DNA of 64,000 bases, from positions 2,023,747 through 2,087,746 of the forward strand of contig NC_079488.1 in NCBI RefSeq assembly GCF_020520425.1, read 5' to 3'. Shown in pieces: positions 37,447 through 49,944 of the stretch (positions are counted from its first letter, which is position 1; the number at the start of each line of letters is the position of its first letter). Below the pieces are notes generated by a model. It was not told the origin of the DNA. It saw only the letters and a list, made by a program, of their open reading frames with translations, and made no database searches. A program made the translations under genes and the position numbers. This DNA comes from Spinacia oleracea (lineage: Eukaryota; Streptophyta; Magnoliopsida; Caryophyllales; Amaranthaceae).

Positions 37447-39529
37447 TAGTTCATATCTTTTGTTACTTTCAACAAGTAAGACTAGTTGTCTTAAATTGAT
37501 TTAGAAATCAATGAACTTTCAAAAGTCCATCAAAATAGAGCTTTTGAATGTTAATTTATTGATATGGTCTAAGCAACAATGCCAAATATTAGTGGAACTC
37601 AAATCAAGGGGTTGATTTGAACCTAGTAAAGTTCTTTAAATAGTTGTTTGTTTTAATCAAGCATATTGAATCAACTCGTAAATGACCATTTTATTCAAAT
37701 AAACAAACAAACATTGTTTTTGTTTTTCTTGAATGTGAGTCTTTCTGTGTTTGAAAACAGAAATTTAGGTATGTTGATTATGGAACAAAATAGCCATTAA
37801 GTTCCAGCCTTTGAAAGGACTTAAAACAAACTAGATGACCCTACAACTAATGTAGCATTGCTATGCTTCATTTCCCACTTGTAGGTCATTAGTGTATCCT
37901 AGCTTCCATTGTTTGAGTTATTACCGAAGTAAGAACCTCAAGCGGTATATGATACCAAGGAAGTTTGATTGCTAGGTCACTTCTCTTTAAACATAAACTT
38001 ATAGGTAGAAACGGAATCGTAAATTCCTTTCATTTGTTCCTTTGTTTTCCTATTTCTTGTACCCTTTCTTATAGCCTCAAGAATTGAATTCTCTAGTGTT
38101 GACTTTTATATTTTGTTAGACATGTCCAATGTCACTCCAACAAGGTTCTTTCCATTTAATTTATGTTGAATATTCTGTTTCAACTAGATGATCTTACCAG
38201 AAGCTTCTAAAGTTCTCTAAGCATCGATCTATTCGAATGTCTAGGGACTAGACTCATTCGAGAATTAAATGGACAAAGATATTAGGTTGTTAACCATTGA
38301 TAAAGCTGAGCGTTTAAGCTCAATGCTGTATGATCTCAAAACTACAGTGTATTTTGAATTCACAAGCACCAATTGGTTTGCCATTCGATTTTGATATCCG
38401 AAAACAACCATAAAAGTCGCTAAAAGAAACGTACATTTTAAATTGCTCACTTTCTCTCATTTCCGTGAATCGTTCTTGGATTCACTACCAATCGAGGAAA
38501 TTTACTGTTACCTTTCTAAAAGGATTTATTGCAGTGCAAGATATTTAATTATAAACAATAATTAAAACATACATTGAAGCATGCAAAGCTAAACATTTAT
38601 CATGAGTAATAACTTGAAAATGAAAGCAATCATGCAATTTAAACAAGTCATTAGCATTTTATTCGAATTATGTGTTCCGGCAGGTGTGAATAAAATGATT
38701 CCAAGACCCTAAAACCATTGAAGAATTAAGCACAGTTTGTCGACTCAATTCTAAAACATTTTAGGTAAGCAAAAGCCTTTTGCTAATAGTCTAGAAACTA
38801 TTCTTGGTTGATAGATACGTCTAAGAACTTATTAGGTAAACCTATCGATTTTGCCACGACATAAAAGGACTCCTTACTTATATCGTTGAGTTTCACCAAA
38901 ACTAACATGTACTCACAATTATTTGTGTACCTTGCCCCTTTAGGACCAATAAGTAACACCTCGCTGAGCGAAAACTATTACTAGATTGATGTAAAGGATA
39001 TCCAAGCAAGTGTATATTTTGGCATGGCACCTTTTAACTCAATTTTTAAGTTTGGAACTTAAGGCTCTTACTATGTTGGTTAGATTTTAAGTGAACTAAA
39101 ATCCTTAATCATGCAACATAATCAAGCCGTAATCTCATGCATTTTAAGACATATTTAAAAGCAATAAATAACTTAAAACATGCATAAGATAAATGTGATC
39201 TAGTATGGCCCGACTTCATCTTGAAGCTTTAACTTCAAAGTCCGTCTTGAAAATCTCCGTGGGAGGCACCATTTTCTTCAAATAGGATAAGCTATAATTA
39301 AAACTAATTACAACAATTTGATGGTACGCAGTGTTAGGTTATGATACATAGACAATTCATAAATCATGCGGAAACAACCATTTAGCCAGGAATACATATT
39401 ATTTACACATAATCATATAGCATAATTTAGATGCATACTCTTTGTTGCGTGCCTTCCCTAGCTGCGCCCGAACCGAACAAGAACAAGTCTTTAGGACTCC
39501 AAGTGTACGTCGTCCCACTAGTAGAAAAA

Positions 39530-39975
39530 ACCCTTATTGCAGCGGGCTTTTAGACCCCTGTTGCAGCGTACATCGTATGCTGCAACTGGGGGGCCTGCAA
39601 CAAGTCTGAACTTGTTGCAGCGTACAATGTTCGCTGCAAAAAGTGATTTGTTGCAGCGGGCTTTTAGATGTACGCTGCAACAAGTGCCAAAAAATTGGCA
39701 AAATTTTAGACTTGTTGCAGCGGGCTTTTAGATGTACGCTGCAACAAGTGCCAAAAAATTGGCAAAATTTTGGACTTGTTGCAGCGTACATATATATGTA
39801 CGCTGCAAAAGACTCAACTTTTTGCAGCGTACATTTATTTGTACGCTGCAACAAGTCTGAATTACTCAATTTTTTGCAGCGTACATTTATTTGTACGCTG
39901 CAACAAGTCTGAATTTTTGCCAAATTTTTTTCCCTTGTTGCAGCGTACAACATATATGTACGCTGCAAAAAAGCA
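39530..39975. repeat. Left subterminal repeats of the CACTA element
   Basis: The word GTTGCAGCG(TAC) and its reverse complement GTACGCTGCAAC alternate about a dozen times in 450 bases, often as near-perfect palindromes such as GCAGCGTACAT ... ATGTACGCTGC. The same words recur at the right end. In En/Spm-type elements, short subterminal repeats of this kind are the binding sites of the element's TNPA-like protein; that role here is inferred. Confidence 0.8.
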
Positions 39976-40213
39976 CTTTTGGCGGGAAAATTCTAATTTT
40001 GTTTAGGGATACCTAGAGTGCCTTGCACCAAATATAGATCGAAACCTGTCAAAACAATAATAGAATAACGCAACCTGTATAACAAATATAAAAACAACAA
40101 CTGGAGTTTTGTATACTATATATCCCAAAACCAAAGTGCACATATTACATTTAAATATATGTTCCAATTTCAACATAAACATACATTTTAATATAAAATT
40201 TATTCTATAACAA

Positions 40214-40338
40214 CTAAACCAACTCGATCAAGCGCGCTAAAGCCAATAATAAATACTTGTTGGTAAAAAACTTAGCCCATTGCTCACGAACCACATCAAA
40301 TTCCTCGCATAAGGCGCAATCCTCGGAGTGTAGACCTT
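40214..40338 (-). pseudogene. Possible C-terminal tail of a Ulp1-like (C48) protease
   Basis: The minus strand encodes a short piece with CEEFDVVREQWAKFF followed by TNKYLLL and ending LIELV and a stop. Spacing and the DEVREEWAxF-like core resemble the last helix of the Ulp1/C48 protease domain found in many plant CACTA elements. Nothing of the catalytic His-Asp-Cys part remains. This is a weak assignment from about 40 residues. Confidence 0.35.
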
Positions 40339-40429
40339 TACAAAAACAGAAATTTAAATTAAACATTAGATTAAATACAAATTAAATATCACATTTTAAC
40401 ATTCAAGAAACTAATGACAATGTCCTAAT

Positions 40430-43400
40430 AGTCTAAAATGAGTCCTTAGGTTCTTTAGTTCAAAGTTGGGAGCGAAAATGTCATTTTAGCCTAAATATGA
40501 CCTATAACGACCCAATGAGCCTATAGGTGCATAAATAGATTGGAACGAGTCTTAGATCGTTAAAATTATGCATATTAAACATGTAATAAGTTTTAAATGA
40601 GTCCTTAGGTTCTTTATTTTAAAGTTGGGAGCGAAAATGCCTTATTTTAGCCTAGATATGACCTATAACGATCAAACAAGCATTAAATGGGTATAAGTAG
40701 ATTAGAATAAGTTCTAGAAACTCAAAACTAAGCTTATTAATCATATAATAATTTAAAAATGAGTCCTTAGGTTCTTAAGTTCAAAGTTGGGAGCGAAAAT
40801 GTCATTTTAGCCTAAATATGACCTAAAACGACACAATGAGCCTTAAATGGGCATAAATGGATTGGAATGAGTCCTAGAAAGATAAAACTAGAATATAAAA
40901 CATTTAGTAGGTTTAAAATGAGTCCTTAGGTTCTTTAGTTCATAGTTGGGAGCGAAAATGTCATTTTAGCCTAAATTTGACCTACAACGACCTAATGAGC
41001 CTTAAAGGTGCATAAATAGATTGGAACGAGTCTTATAAAGTTAAAATTATGCATATTAAACATGTATTAAGTTTAAAATGAGTGCTTAGGTTCTTTATTT
41101 TAAAGTTAGGAGCGAAAATGCCTCATTTTAGCCTAAATATGACCTATAACTATCAAACAAGCATTAAATGTGCATAAATAGATTAGAATAAGTCTTAGAA
41201 ACTTAAAACTAAGCATATTAATCATATAATAAGTTTAAAATGAGTCATTAGGTTCTTAAGTTCAAAGTTGGGAGCGAAAATGTCATTTTAGCCTAAATAT
41301 GACCTATAACGACCCAATGAGCCTATAGGTGCATAAATAGATTGGAACGAGTCTTAGATCGTTAAAATTATGCATATTAAACATGTAATAAGTTTTAAAT
41401 GAGTCCTTAGGTTCTTTATTTTAAAGTTGGGGGCGAAAATGCCTTATTTTAGCCTAGATATGACCTATAACGATCAAACAATCATTAAATGGGTATAAGT
41501 AGATTAGAATAAGTCCTAGAAACTCAAAACTAAGCTTATTAATCATATAATAATTTAAAAATGAGTCCTTAGGTTCTTAAGTTCAAAGTTGGGAGCGAAA
41601 ATGTCATTTTAGCCTAAATATGACCTAAAACGACACAATGAGCCTTAAATGGGCATAAATGGATTGGAATGAGTCCTAGAAAGATAAAACTAGAATATAA
41701 AACATTTAGTAGGTTTAAAATGAGTCCTTAGGTTCTTTAGTTCATAGTTGGGAGCGAAAATGTCATTTTAGCCTAAATTTGACCTACAACGACCTAATGA
41801 GCCTTAAAGGTGCATAAATAGATTGGAACGAGTCTTATAAAGTTAAAATTATGCATATTAAACATGTATTAAGTTTAAAATGAGTGCTTAGGTTCTTTAT
41901 TTTAAAGTTAGGAGCGAAAATGCCTCATTTTAGCCTAAATATGACCTATAACTATCAAACAAGCATTAAATGTGCATAAATAGATTAGAATAAGTCTTAG
42001 AAACTTAAAACTAAGCATATTAATCATATAATAAGTTTAAAATGAGTCATTAGGTTCTTAAGTTCAAAGTTGGGAGCGAAAATGGCATTTTAGCCTAAAT
42101 ATGACCTATAACGACACAATGAGCCTTAAATATGCATAAATGGATTGGAATGAGTTCTAGAAAGTCAAAACTAAGCATATAAAACATTTAGTAAGTTTAA
42201 AATGAGTCCTTAGGTTCTTTAGTTCATAGTTTGGAGCGAAAATGTCATTTTAGCCTAAATATGTCCTATAACGACCAAACAAGCCTTAAATGTGTATAAG
42301 TAGTTAGAATAAGTCTTAGAAACTTAAAACTAAGCATATTAATCATGTAATAAGTTTAAAATAAGTCCTTAGGTTCTTTATTTTAAAGTTGGGATCGAAA
42401 ATGCCTTATTTTATCCTAAATATGACCTATAACGATAAAACAAGCATTAAATGTGCATAAATAGATTAGAATAAGTCTTAGAAACTTAAAACTAAGCATA
42501 TTTATCATATAATAAGTTTAAAATGAGTCATTAGGTTCTTAAGTTCAAAGTTGGGAGCGAAAATGTCATTTTAGCCTAAATATGACCTATAACGACACAA
42601 TGAGCCGTAAATGTGCATAAATGGATTGGAATGAGTCCTAGAAAGTTAAAAATAAGCATATAAAACATTTAGTAAGTTTAAAATGAGTCCTTAGGTTCTT
42701 TGGTTCATAGTTGGGAGCGAAAATGTCATTTTAGCCTAAATATGTCCTATAACGACCAAACAAGCCTTAAATGTGTATAAGTAGATTGGAATAAGTCTTG
42801 GAAACTTAAAACTAAACATACTAATCATGTAATAAGTTTAAAATAAGTCCTTAAGTTCTTTAGTTCAAAGTTGGGAGCGAAAATGTCATTTTATGCTAAA
42901 TATGACCTATAACGACCCAATGAGCTTCAAATGTGCATAAATAGATTGGTATGAGTCTTAGAAAGTCAAAACTAAGCATATAAAACACTTAGTAAGTTTA
43001 AAATGAGTCCGTAGGTTTTTTTTTCAAAATTTGGGAGCGAAAATGCTCATTTTAGCCTAAATATGACCTATAACGACCAAACAAGCCTTAAATGTGCATA
43101 AGTAGATTGAAATGAGTTTTCGAAACTTCAAACTAAGCATATTAACCATGTAATAAGAATAAAATGAGTACTTAGGTTCTTTAGTTCAAAGTTGGGGAGC
43201 GGAAATGTCATTTTAGCTCTAAATATGACCTATAACGACCCAATTATCCTTAAATGTGCTTACATAGATTGGAATGAGTTTTAGAATGTTAAAACTATGC
43301 ACATTAATCATGTAATAAGAATAAAATGAGTCCTTAGGATCTTTAGTTCAAAGTTGGGAGCGAAAATGTCGTTTTAGCTCTAAATATGATCTATAACGAT

Positions 43401-43550
43401 CCAATGAGCCTTAAATGTGCATAAATAGATTCAAATGAGTTTTAGAAAGTTAAAGCTATGCATATTAATCATGTAATAAGAATCAAATAGTCCTTAGGTT
43501 CTTTAGTTAAAAGTAAATACGACCTATAACGAATCAATGAGAATAAAATG
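40430..43550. repeat. 160-bp tandem repeat array (about 19 units) in the CACTA element
   Basis: A unit beginning AATGAGTCCTTAGGTTCTTT and containing GTTGGGAGCGAAAATG and ACCTATAACGACC repeats at intervals of about 160 bases (starts near 40440, 40600, 40760, 40920, 41080, 41242, 41402 and so on) up to about 43550. Units differ by 5-20%, but the first five recur almost unchanged about 802 bases later, a five-unit higher-order period. No coding. Confidence 0.92.
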
Positions 43551-43569
43551 AGTCCTATAACGAGGATAC

Positions 43570-45544
43570 CTTTTTTGTACTGGGGGTATTGCTGTCATTC
43601 TCTCCCTTGACCCTGTCCACGTGAGTTGTCTCGGAAATCTGATTCGTTTTGGGCTGCTTGCTCTCCCGGTCTAAAGTAGGAATTTCTGGTGGTTCGGCTC
43701 TAGGGGTTACAGAACGGCCGGATGCTATAGTAGTAGTTGGGAATGCCTTTTCAGGAGGGACAACTGGAGTATAATTAGACGGTAGAAGATCATCCCAGTT
43801 TTCAAGCAGCTCTTTATAGACTTTTCTGAGTGTGACCTCAGTGAGACCTGTTACCTTACAAATTTCTGCCTGCGTCTTGCGTCTATCTTCTAGTTGACAG
43901 GCCAGATAAATAGCAGCAGCTGATATACTTATAGGGTTCCTACGCGTACAGAAACATTTGTTTATCACAACTTCTCCAATGTGAGTTGCAAGTTCCTACT
44001 CCATAACAAACTAGTAAGTCATATGATGTAGAAATGAGTCAAAACTAGGGAAATAAATTTCTCTGGAATGAAAACTTAATAATGTGATGGTTCTCAATCA
44101 CATAGCCACCAAATAAATGACGAAAATGCAACAGAGGAGCACAATTCAAGGCAATTTTGACAAGCAACAAGCTTTCCCCATTTCTGATTATAATGCAACA
44201 GCCATGAGCCAACAGATGATTTAACAGCATTAAATATTGAAATAATGAAATGTGTTACTCAAGTCCATTGAACTAGCAAGATCAATGTTGAAAATCCTTC
44301 AATTATAAGAAGCAAAAGCAGGAAAGGAGCAAATATTACAATGTAAAGATGGTATCTCAGAAGTTTTATGATTCTTCATAATTTACTCTTATTAGCATAT
44401 CAGCTGGGTGAAATGCCTACCAGTTTCCAAAAGTATACATATTATATCAGCCACCGATGCGTATTAGCAAATATCAGCAGGAGTTTTCAAGTACCAGAGC
44501 GGATTTATTAAGCTGGAGAAGGTTGCAAAATCTAGGCATATGTACAGCTATAGAATTGCTATTAATTGGTTGACTGAGTTGTAGAGCTTCACCCAGGATC
44601 TTGATATACTTTCCAATCTCTTTCTGAGGGAGGTTCGCCGCTATTGAGATTTCCTGTTACATGAAATAAGATACCCATTTACAGATGCCCTTAAAATCAA
44701 GTGTTCTTTTCTATCGCATATGCAACTTATCTTAAACCAATTCCCACTCAATTACTAGCAAATACAATGAGCATTTTCAGTTTTCAAAGAGTTCAAACTC
44801 GGAAATTGTTTAATTTTGCAATTTGCACTAGTAGTTTAGGCATAAAGATGAAGCAAAGGTGGTTACGGATGAGAAAAAAGCGCAATTTGCAAATGGCTTA
44901 GCATTCGGGACACAATCTAAGCAGAACAAGAACCCCAAAAGGAACAACATACTGTTAAGAAAAAAGTCAGCGTATCGTATTCAGTTTTAGAACTCGTAGG
45001 ATTTCCATTTTCATTACTAGTTTCACAGGGAGAGGTGTGAAGTTGATTAGGAAAATAAATATGGATAACATGTGCAATTTCGCAAAGACAACCGCAATCA
45101 GAAATTCATAAATGGATCGTCTTTCAGAACTTAATTAATGGAGAACAAGAACAGAAAAGGCAATTGCAAAATGTTCACTATAGTTTTATACCAAGACAAA
45201 CACTTCCAAGTCCCAACCAACCCCCAACATATCACATTAATTGAAGAACTGAACTCAGAATGTAACATAACATATTTCTCCAATGAGCCCCTTATAATAA
45301 TCAGTGTAATACTGACGACTCCTCAGGTAAATTAAAACAAAATTCCAGTTATCAGGGACAAGAGATAAACCTGAAGGGTACGGGGCTCCTGGGCCTCACG
45401 AATAGCCTGAACAAGGCAAGCAGTAGCAAGAGCTTCAACACTACGATTCCTCAAACAAGTAGCAGAAGAACAATCCCTAAACAACTGGAAAGCATGATCA
45501 GAAATATCACGGTCCAACCCCAAAATAGAAGCCACATCAACAAT
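43570..45544 (-). pseudogene. PBRP: Captured pBRP (plant TFIIB-related) gene fragment, 3 exons
   Basis: Three exons with intact GT-AG borders, carried inside the CACTA element: 45544-45371 (IVDVASILGLDRDISDHAFQ to AQEPRTLQ), 44653-44495 (EISIAANLPQKEIGKYIKIL to LLQLNKSA) and 43995-43570 (ELATHIGEVVINKCFCTRRNP, then GLTEVTLRKVYKELLENWDD). Together they cover both cyclin-like repeats of pBRP, a plant TFIIB-type general transcription factor relative known at the plastid envelope and in the nucleus. The N-terminal zinc ribbon and the C-terminal tail exons are missing. The frames have no stops, so capture was recent or the fragment is under some constraint. Introns are retained, so capture was from DNA, not from mRNA. 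Confidence 0.85.
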
Positions 45545-45599
45545 CTGAAGATTCAAACTCAAATTCAGATTCATCAATCAATTAAACAAAGAAATTAAC

Positions 45600-46240
45600 T
45601 ACATGAACCATATGCATAAGTAAATCAACTAATTAAATTTATTACAAACCACATTTACCATAATATTTAAACAAAAAATCCAACAAAGTTTTCAATAATT
45701 GCATAAATTTAACAAATCAAACAAGATTATACCTCATTTGCGCTTGTTCTTTCCTCAAAATCAATCAATGAATTTCTTTTGCAGCAGATGGGAACCCCAA
45801 CTCCAATCTTCTGAAACCTCCTTGACCTGCTAACTTTGGAACGAATTTGTCAGAATATTGAGCAATTGAAACACGGGAACATCCCCATGACTTCTAGGGT
45901 TTTATTTTCCGGTATAGGTGAGAGGAGAGAGAAAAAGAAGTGTGCGTGGTCGTCTGGGTATGCCCTCACGTCCGCCGCTGAGTGTGGTGTTTGCCGGTCC
46001 GTAGAGGAGATCTGAGGGAAGAAGAAGAAGAAGGGGGAAGGTCAATTTGAGCAAGCTTTGAAAATTTTCAGATTGAAATAATTCTAAGTTCAGCTCTAGG
46101 GCGACTGACGAGGAGGCGAGAAAAGAGGACCCACCGGCGACTGGCGAGGAGGCGAGAACCACCGACGAGGAAGTTACATTGATTGCGACGCAGTAAAGCT
46201 GAGGGAAGAAGAAGGGAGTTGAGAGGTGGGAGTATGAAAT
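45600..46240 (-). other. Leader-like segment upstream of the captured pBRP exons
   Basis: On the minus strand this is a C/T-rich 5'-UTR-like stretch with AACCCTAGAAG before an ATG near 45890, followed by GT at a possible donor near 45733. The frame from that ATG stops quickly. It does not encode the zinc ribbon expected at the start of pBRP. It may be the promoter/leader of pBRP or of a second captured gene; not resolved. Confidence 0.3.
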
Positions 46241-46309
46241 TTTAGATCTAGAGTTTTTTTAATTAATTTGGTCTAAATTGAACTAAACCTGGTTGGGTTG
46301 TAGCGAAAG

Positions 46310-46530
46310 ACTTTTACAATGTGTTATTGCAGGGGGCTTTAGGACGTACGCTGCAACAGTAACGGGCTATTGCAGGGGGCTTTTACAACGTACGCTGCAA
46401 CAAACGTTTTTGCAGGGAACAATTAATTTGTACGCTGCAACAACCCTTTAAAGGGTTTGACCCGCGTTGACCAACTGCTTGTTGAAGCGTATTAATACAT
46501 GTACGCTGCAACAAGGGGGCTGCAACAGGG
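46310..46530. repeat. Right subterminal repeats of the CACTA element
   Basis: The same GTACGCTGCAACA word as at the left end occurs at least four times (near 46347, 46390, 46431, 46501), with GCAGGGGGCTTT between copies and the final GCTGCAACAGGGG next to the terminus. Fewer palindromes than at the left end. Confidence 0.75.
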
Positions 46531-49500
46531 GTTTTTTCTACTAGTGTCCCTCCGTAGATAGTCCACAGCACGTCCGGATCCCCCTTAAGATTGACCAACT
46601 AGAATCGCCCTTAAGGTACTAGAATTTTCGGCACTCTTAGGTAAGAAATATGGCTGAATTTTTCTCTCAAAACTCACTTTGAATACTTGAATTAATCTCT
46701 GAAAATATGTGACCCTAGGCACGTATTTATAGAGTTATGGAAAGGGAATTGGAATCCTAGTAGGATACGAATTAATTAAACTTAGAATCCTATAAGAACT
46801 CTAATTAATTAATTTATCCTTTTAGGAATAGGAATTTAATCATATACTAATTCTAATAGTTTTAGGAATCGTGCATGAACACAAACTCACACACACACGG
46901 CAGCCACGATAGGCCGCGCATGCGTGTGCGTGCGAGCAGCAGCCCACGCAGCGAGGCCATGGCCTTGGCGCGCGCTGGGCCTGCCTTGCGGTGGGCCTGG
47001 GCGCTGCCTTGGCTGGGCGCGCGTTTGGCTGGGCGCGCGTTTGGCTTGCTGGGCGATGGCCCAACTTCGTGCTGGGCCTTCGTCCGGCAGGCTTCGTCCG
47101 ATGCTAATTCGTACGATACGATTCCGATTAAATTCCCGGTTCCGGAATTCATTTCCGATACGAACAATATTTAATATTTCCGATTCCGGAATCAATTTCC
47201 GTTTCGAACAAATATTTAATATTTCCGTTTCCGGAATTATTTTCCGATTCCGATAATATTTCCGATTCTGACAATATTTCCGTTTCCGGCAATATTTCCG
47301 ATTCTGGTAATATTTCTATTTCCGATAATATTTTCCGATACGTACCATGTTTCCGTTTCCGGCAACATCTACGACTTGGATAATATTTATATTTCCGATA
47401 TGATCCATATTTCCGTTTCCGGCAATATCATCGTTTCCGGAGTATTCATTTCTTGCCTGTGACGATCTCAGCTCCCACTGAAACCAAGATCCGTCGATTC
47501 CGAATATCCATAGATGGAGTATCTAATGCCATTAAATACTTGATCCGTTTACGTACTATTTGTGTGACCCTACGGGTTCAGTCAAGAGTAAGCTGTGGAT
47601 TAATATCATTAATTCCACTTGAACTGAAGCGGCCTCTAGCTAGGCATTCAGTTCACTTGATCTCACTGAATTATTAACTTGTTAATTAATACTGAACCGC
47701 ATTTATTAGACTTAACATAGAATGCATACTTGGACCAAGGGCATTATTTCTTTCGTCTCCCACTTGTCCTTAGGGACAAGTGTGCATTTCCTAATTCCTT
47801 TGTCGCTCGATGCTTGCTCTTGAACATAAGGTAAGAGTTGTCATCCTTATTATGTCCAGAGGTGTTCCTCGGTTTCAGAGTTCAACTGATCAAATAAACA
47901 GATAATCATAGCCTATGATTCATCCGAGCACGGCCATGCATTTCACAGTTTCTAGCTCTCCGAGTGGCCTTGTACAACTTTTAAGCATCTCATCCCGATT
48001 TATGGGAGGACAATCCCAATCTTGCGATCTTGAGATTAGACTTCGTTTGATAGGTGATTACCTGAGCGTTGCCTTTATAGCCTCCTTTTACGGTGCGACG
48101 GTTGGTCAACGTCAAAGCAACCAGTTCTCAAACAAGTAATCTCAAATCACTCAGGTATTGAGGATTTAGTGTCTAATAATTTAATGAAATTTACTTATGA
48201 CAGATTTTCATCTCTTACAGTAAAGTTTCATAGGTCTTGTCCGATACTAGTCTTCCCAAAGTAAGTATCTATGCAAATGATTATGACATTGCCATGTCCA
48301 CATAGTTCAAGAAATATAACTACTAGTCATCTTGCATTCTAATCGTCTAACGTTTTCTATGTGTCCAATTTAATAGAAAACTCCGACTAGGGACCATTTT
48401 CAACCTTTGACATTCAAGTTCACTTGATAGACATTTCTTAGTCACAGGACTGGTCCTGACAGTCTATCTTGAATATATCGTCAAATTGAAGGGACTCATC
48501 ATTTAATACTAAACCAAGATTAAATGGAATATGAAAATACATTTCATATATGATAAATGTTCAACCCCAATGTTTTATAACCATGGGCCTCAAACCCATC
48601 TTCTAAAACAATTCATGGAATTCAAAGCTATGCTTGATTTCCAGTGCTACAACGTGAGTGTTGCTTCTCACTTGTTGCATAGGTTTAGTTATCATGCTTT
48701 GCCAATCTTAATATCCTTTTCATCGAATGATGTTCGAGATAGGATGATAAGATCTTTTGAGTTTGTTTATTATGTGATCTAGTCTTTCTTACTTCGATAG
48801 TGGTTCTACGCATTTTGCAATGAAGAGCCATCAAGTTAGCAGACATGTGATCCACCCAAGTTCAATGAAGAACTCATTAATATAAACAACTCTGTTTTAT
48901 TGCTTCTTAGGCAATAAGTACTTTTACTTCAACTGTTTAGGTTGCTAGTGATGCTTTGTTTGGATTTATTATCCAAGCAGTTCACAGACACGTGGAAGAC
49001 TTTCCAGCTGTATCTTAGAACATAGAAATTAATATTTTAATTTCCCACGCAACAACTCATGGTCTCCAATCCATGTTGCCATTTCGAAACACGATGCTCT
49101 ATAGCTCGTCCTTATCAATGGTTAACTCCAAGGGAATCTTGTTTGATCCTTTGCCAGTGTTTATGCGTGTAGCATCAATATTTAGCATATCTTTATTTCC
49201 TTGAATCAAGAACTATTCCTATGTACCATTTCAAGTACCATAAGTATTCTTGATCTCAATCTAGTTGATCTTCATTTAGATCAATAGAGATTGGTATATG
49301 TTCGTCATGCCTAAAGTCATACGATACGTTTTTGGCGATCCTCATATTATATCATACATGATAAATTCTTTTGCAGAATATTTCCCAATTGAATTCTATT
49401 CATGTAACTTTAGCTTATCTAGTTTCAGTAGATACTAAATTCAGCTAAATTCTTTGACATATAATATAGGTTAAGAATCTCATTTAGACTCTTTGATGTT

Positions 49501-49944
49501 TAACTTAGTAAATGCTTATACATAGTTCAAACATCCTTTACTTAGATTTATTCACATGGGTTGAATATCTCCAATGGAGACTTTCGTGTTTGATTTAGTA
49601 AATGCCATTACTTAATCTAAAACAATATTATAAGATCTTTGTAAATAGATCTTAATACCCAATATGTACTAAGTTTCGCCATGGTCCATTATTGATGAAT
49701 AATTTCAAATCTAAGTCATTAGCATTTGAATGTTATTTCACAATAGAGAGATATGTGTGTGATACACATAGGACCAAATAAGTTTTTATGTACTCCCACT
49801 AAACTTCTTATACATCTATAAGAATCATGTATATTTTATGAAACTAAAATGCTTATTAGTTTCACTTAAAATATAGTTCCCATTCCCAATTGCTTGCTTA
49901 AATCTGTACTTAGATTTTATAAGCTAGCTTTCCTTTTCAAGTAT

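Larger units (their letters stand above)
33427..39331 (-). mobile_element. Element A body, degenerate coding region
   Basis: It runs from the polypurine tract to the CGCAG site where B inserted, and matches 47755-53281 of element B throughout, apart from the MITE at 37085-37446 and small changes. There is no long open frame. Only the reverse transcriptase piece (see 35634-35930) can be named; gag, integrase and RNase H should lie in this order-dependent stretch but are not recognisable by eye. Confidence 0.8.
39516..46546. mobile_element. CACTA (En/Spm) transposon, non-autonomous, gene-carrying
   Basis: It begins CACTAGTAGAAAAAACCC and ends with the reverse complement GGGTTTTTTCTACTAGTG; the 3-bp duplication TCC (39513-39515 and 46547-46549) interrupts an LTR whose uninterrupted form exists in the sister copies. 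Length is 7031 bases. The CACTA ends and 3-bp duplication define the superfamily. No transposase (TNPD-like) frame is present. Contents from left: palindromic subterminal repeats, a possible Ulp1 protease tail, a 160-bp tandem array, three exons of a TFIIB-related gene, an unidentified leader-like piece, and right subterminal repeats. It must be moved by a transposase encoded elsewhere. Confidence 0.94.
39332..47754 (-). repeat. 3' LTR of element B, split by CACTA element
   Basis: LTR sequence lies at 39332-39515 and 46547-47754, about 1.39 kb together. The inner end reads ATTTCTTTC rather than ATTTCCTTCA before GTCTCCC, so one base is lost at the LTR edge. It is closest to the LTR at 55249-56616 (both have the TGGGCGCGCGTTTGGC block, which is duplicated here near 47025-47045). 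Confidence 0.9.

Noticed and set aside
40430-43550. CRISPR-like regular array
   Set aside because: Units are 160 bases long and contiguous, with no short repeat/unique spacer pattern; this is a plant transposon satellite.
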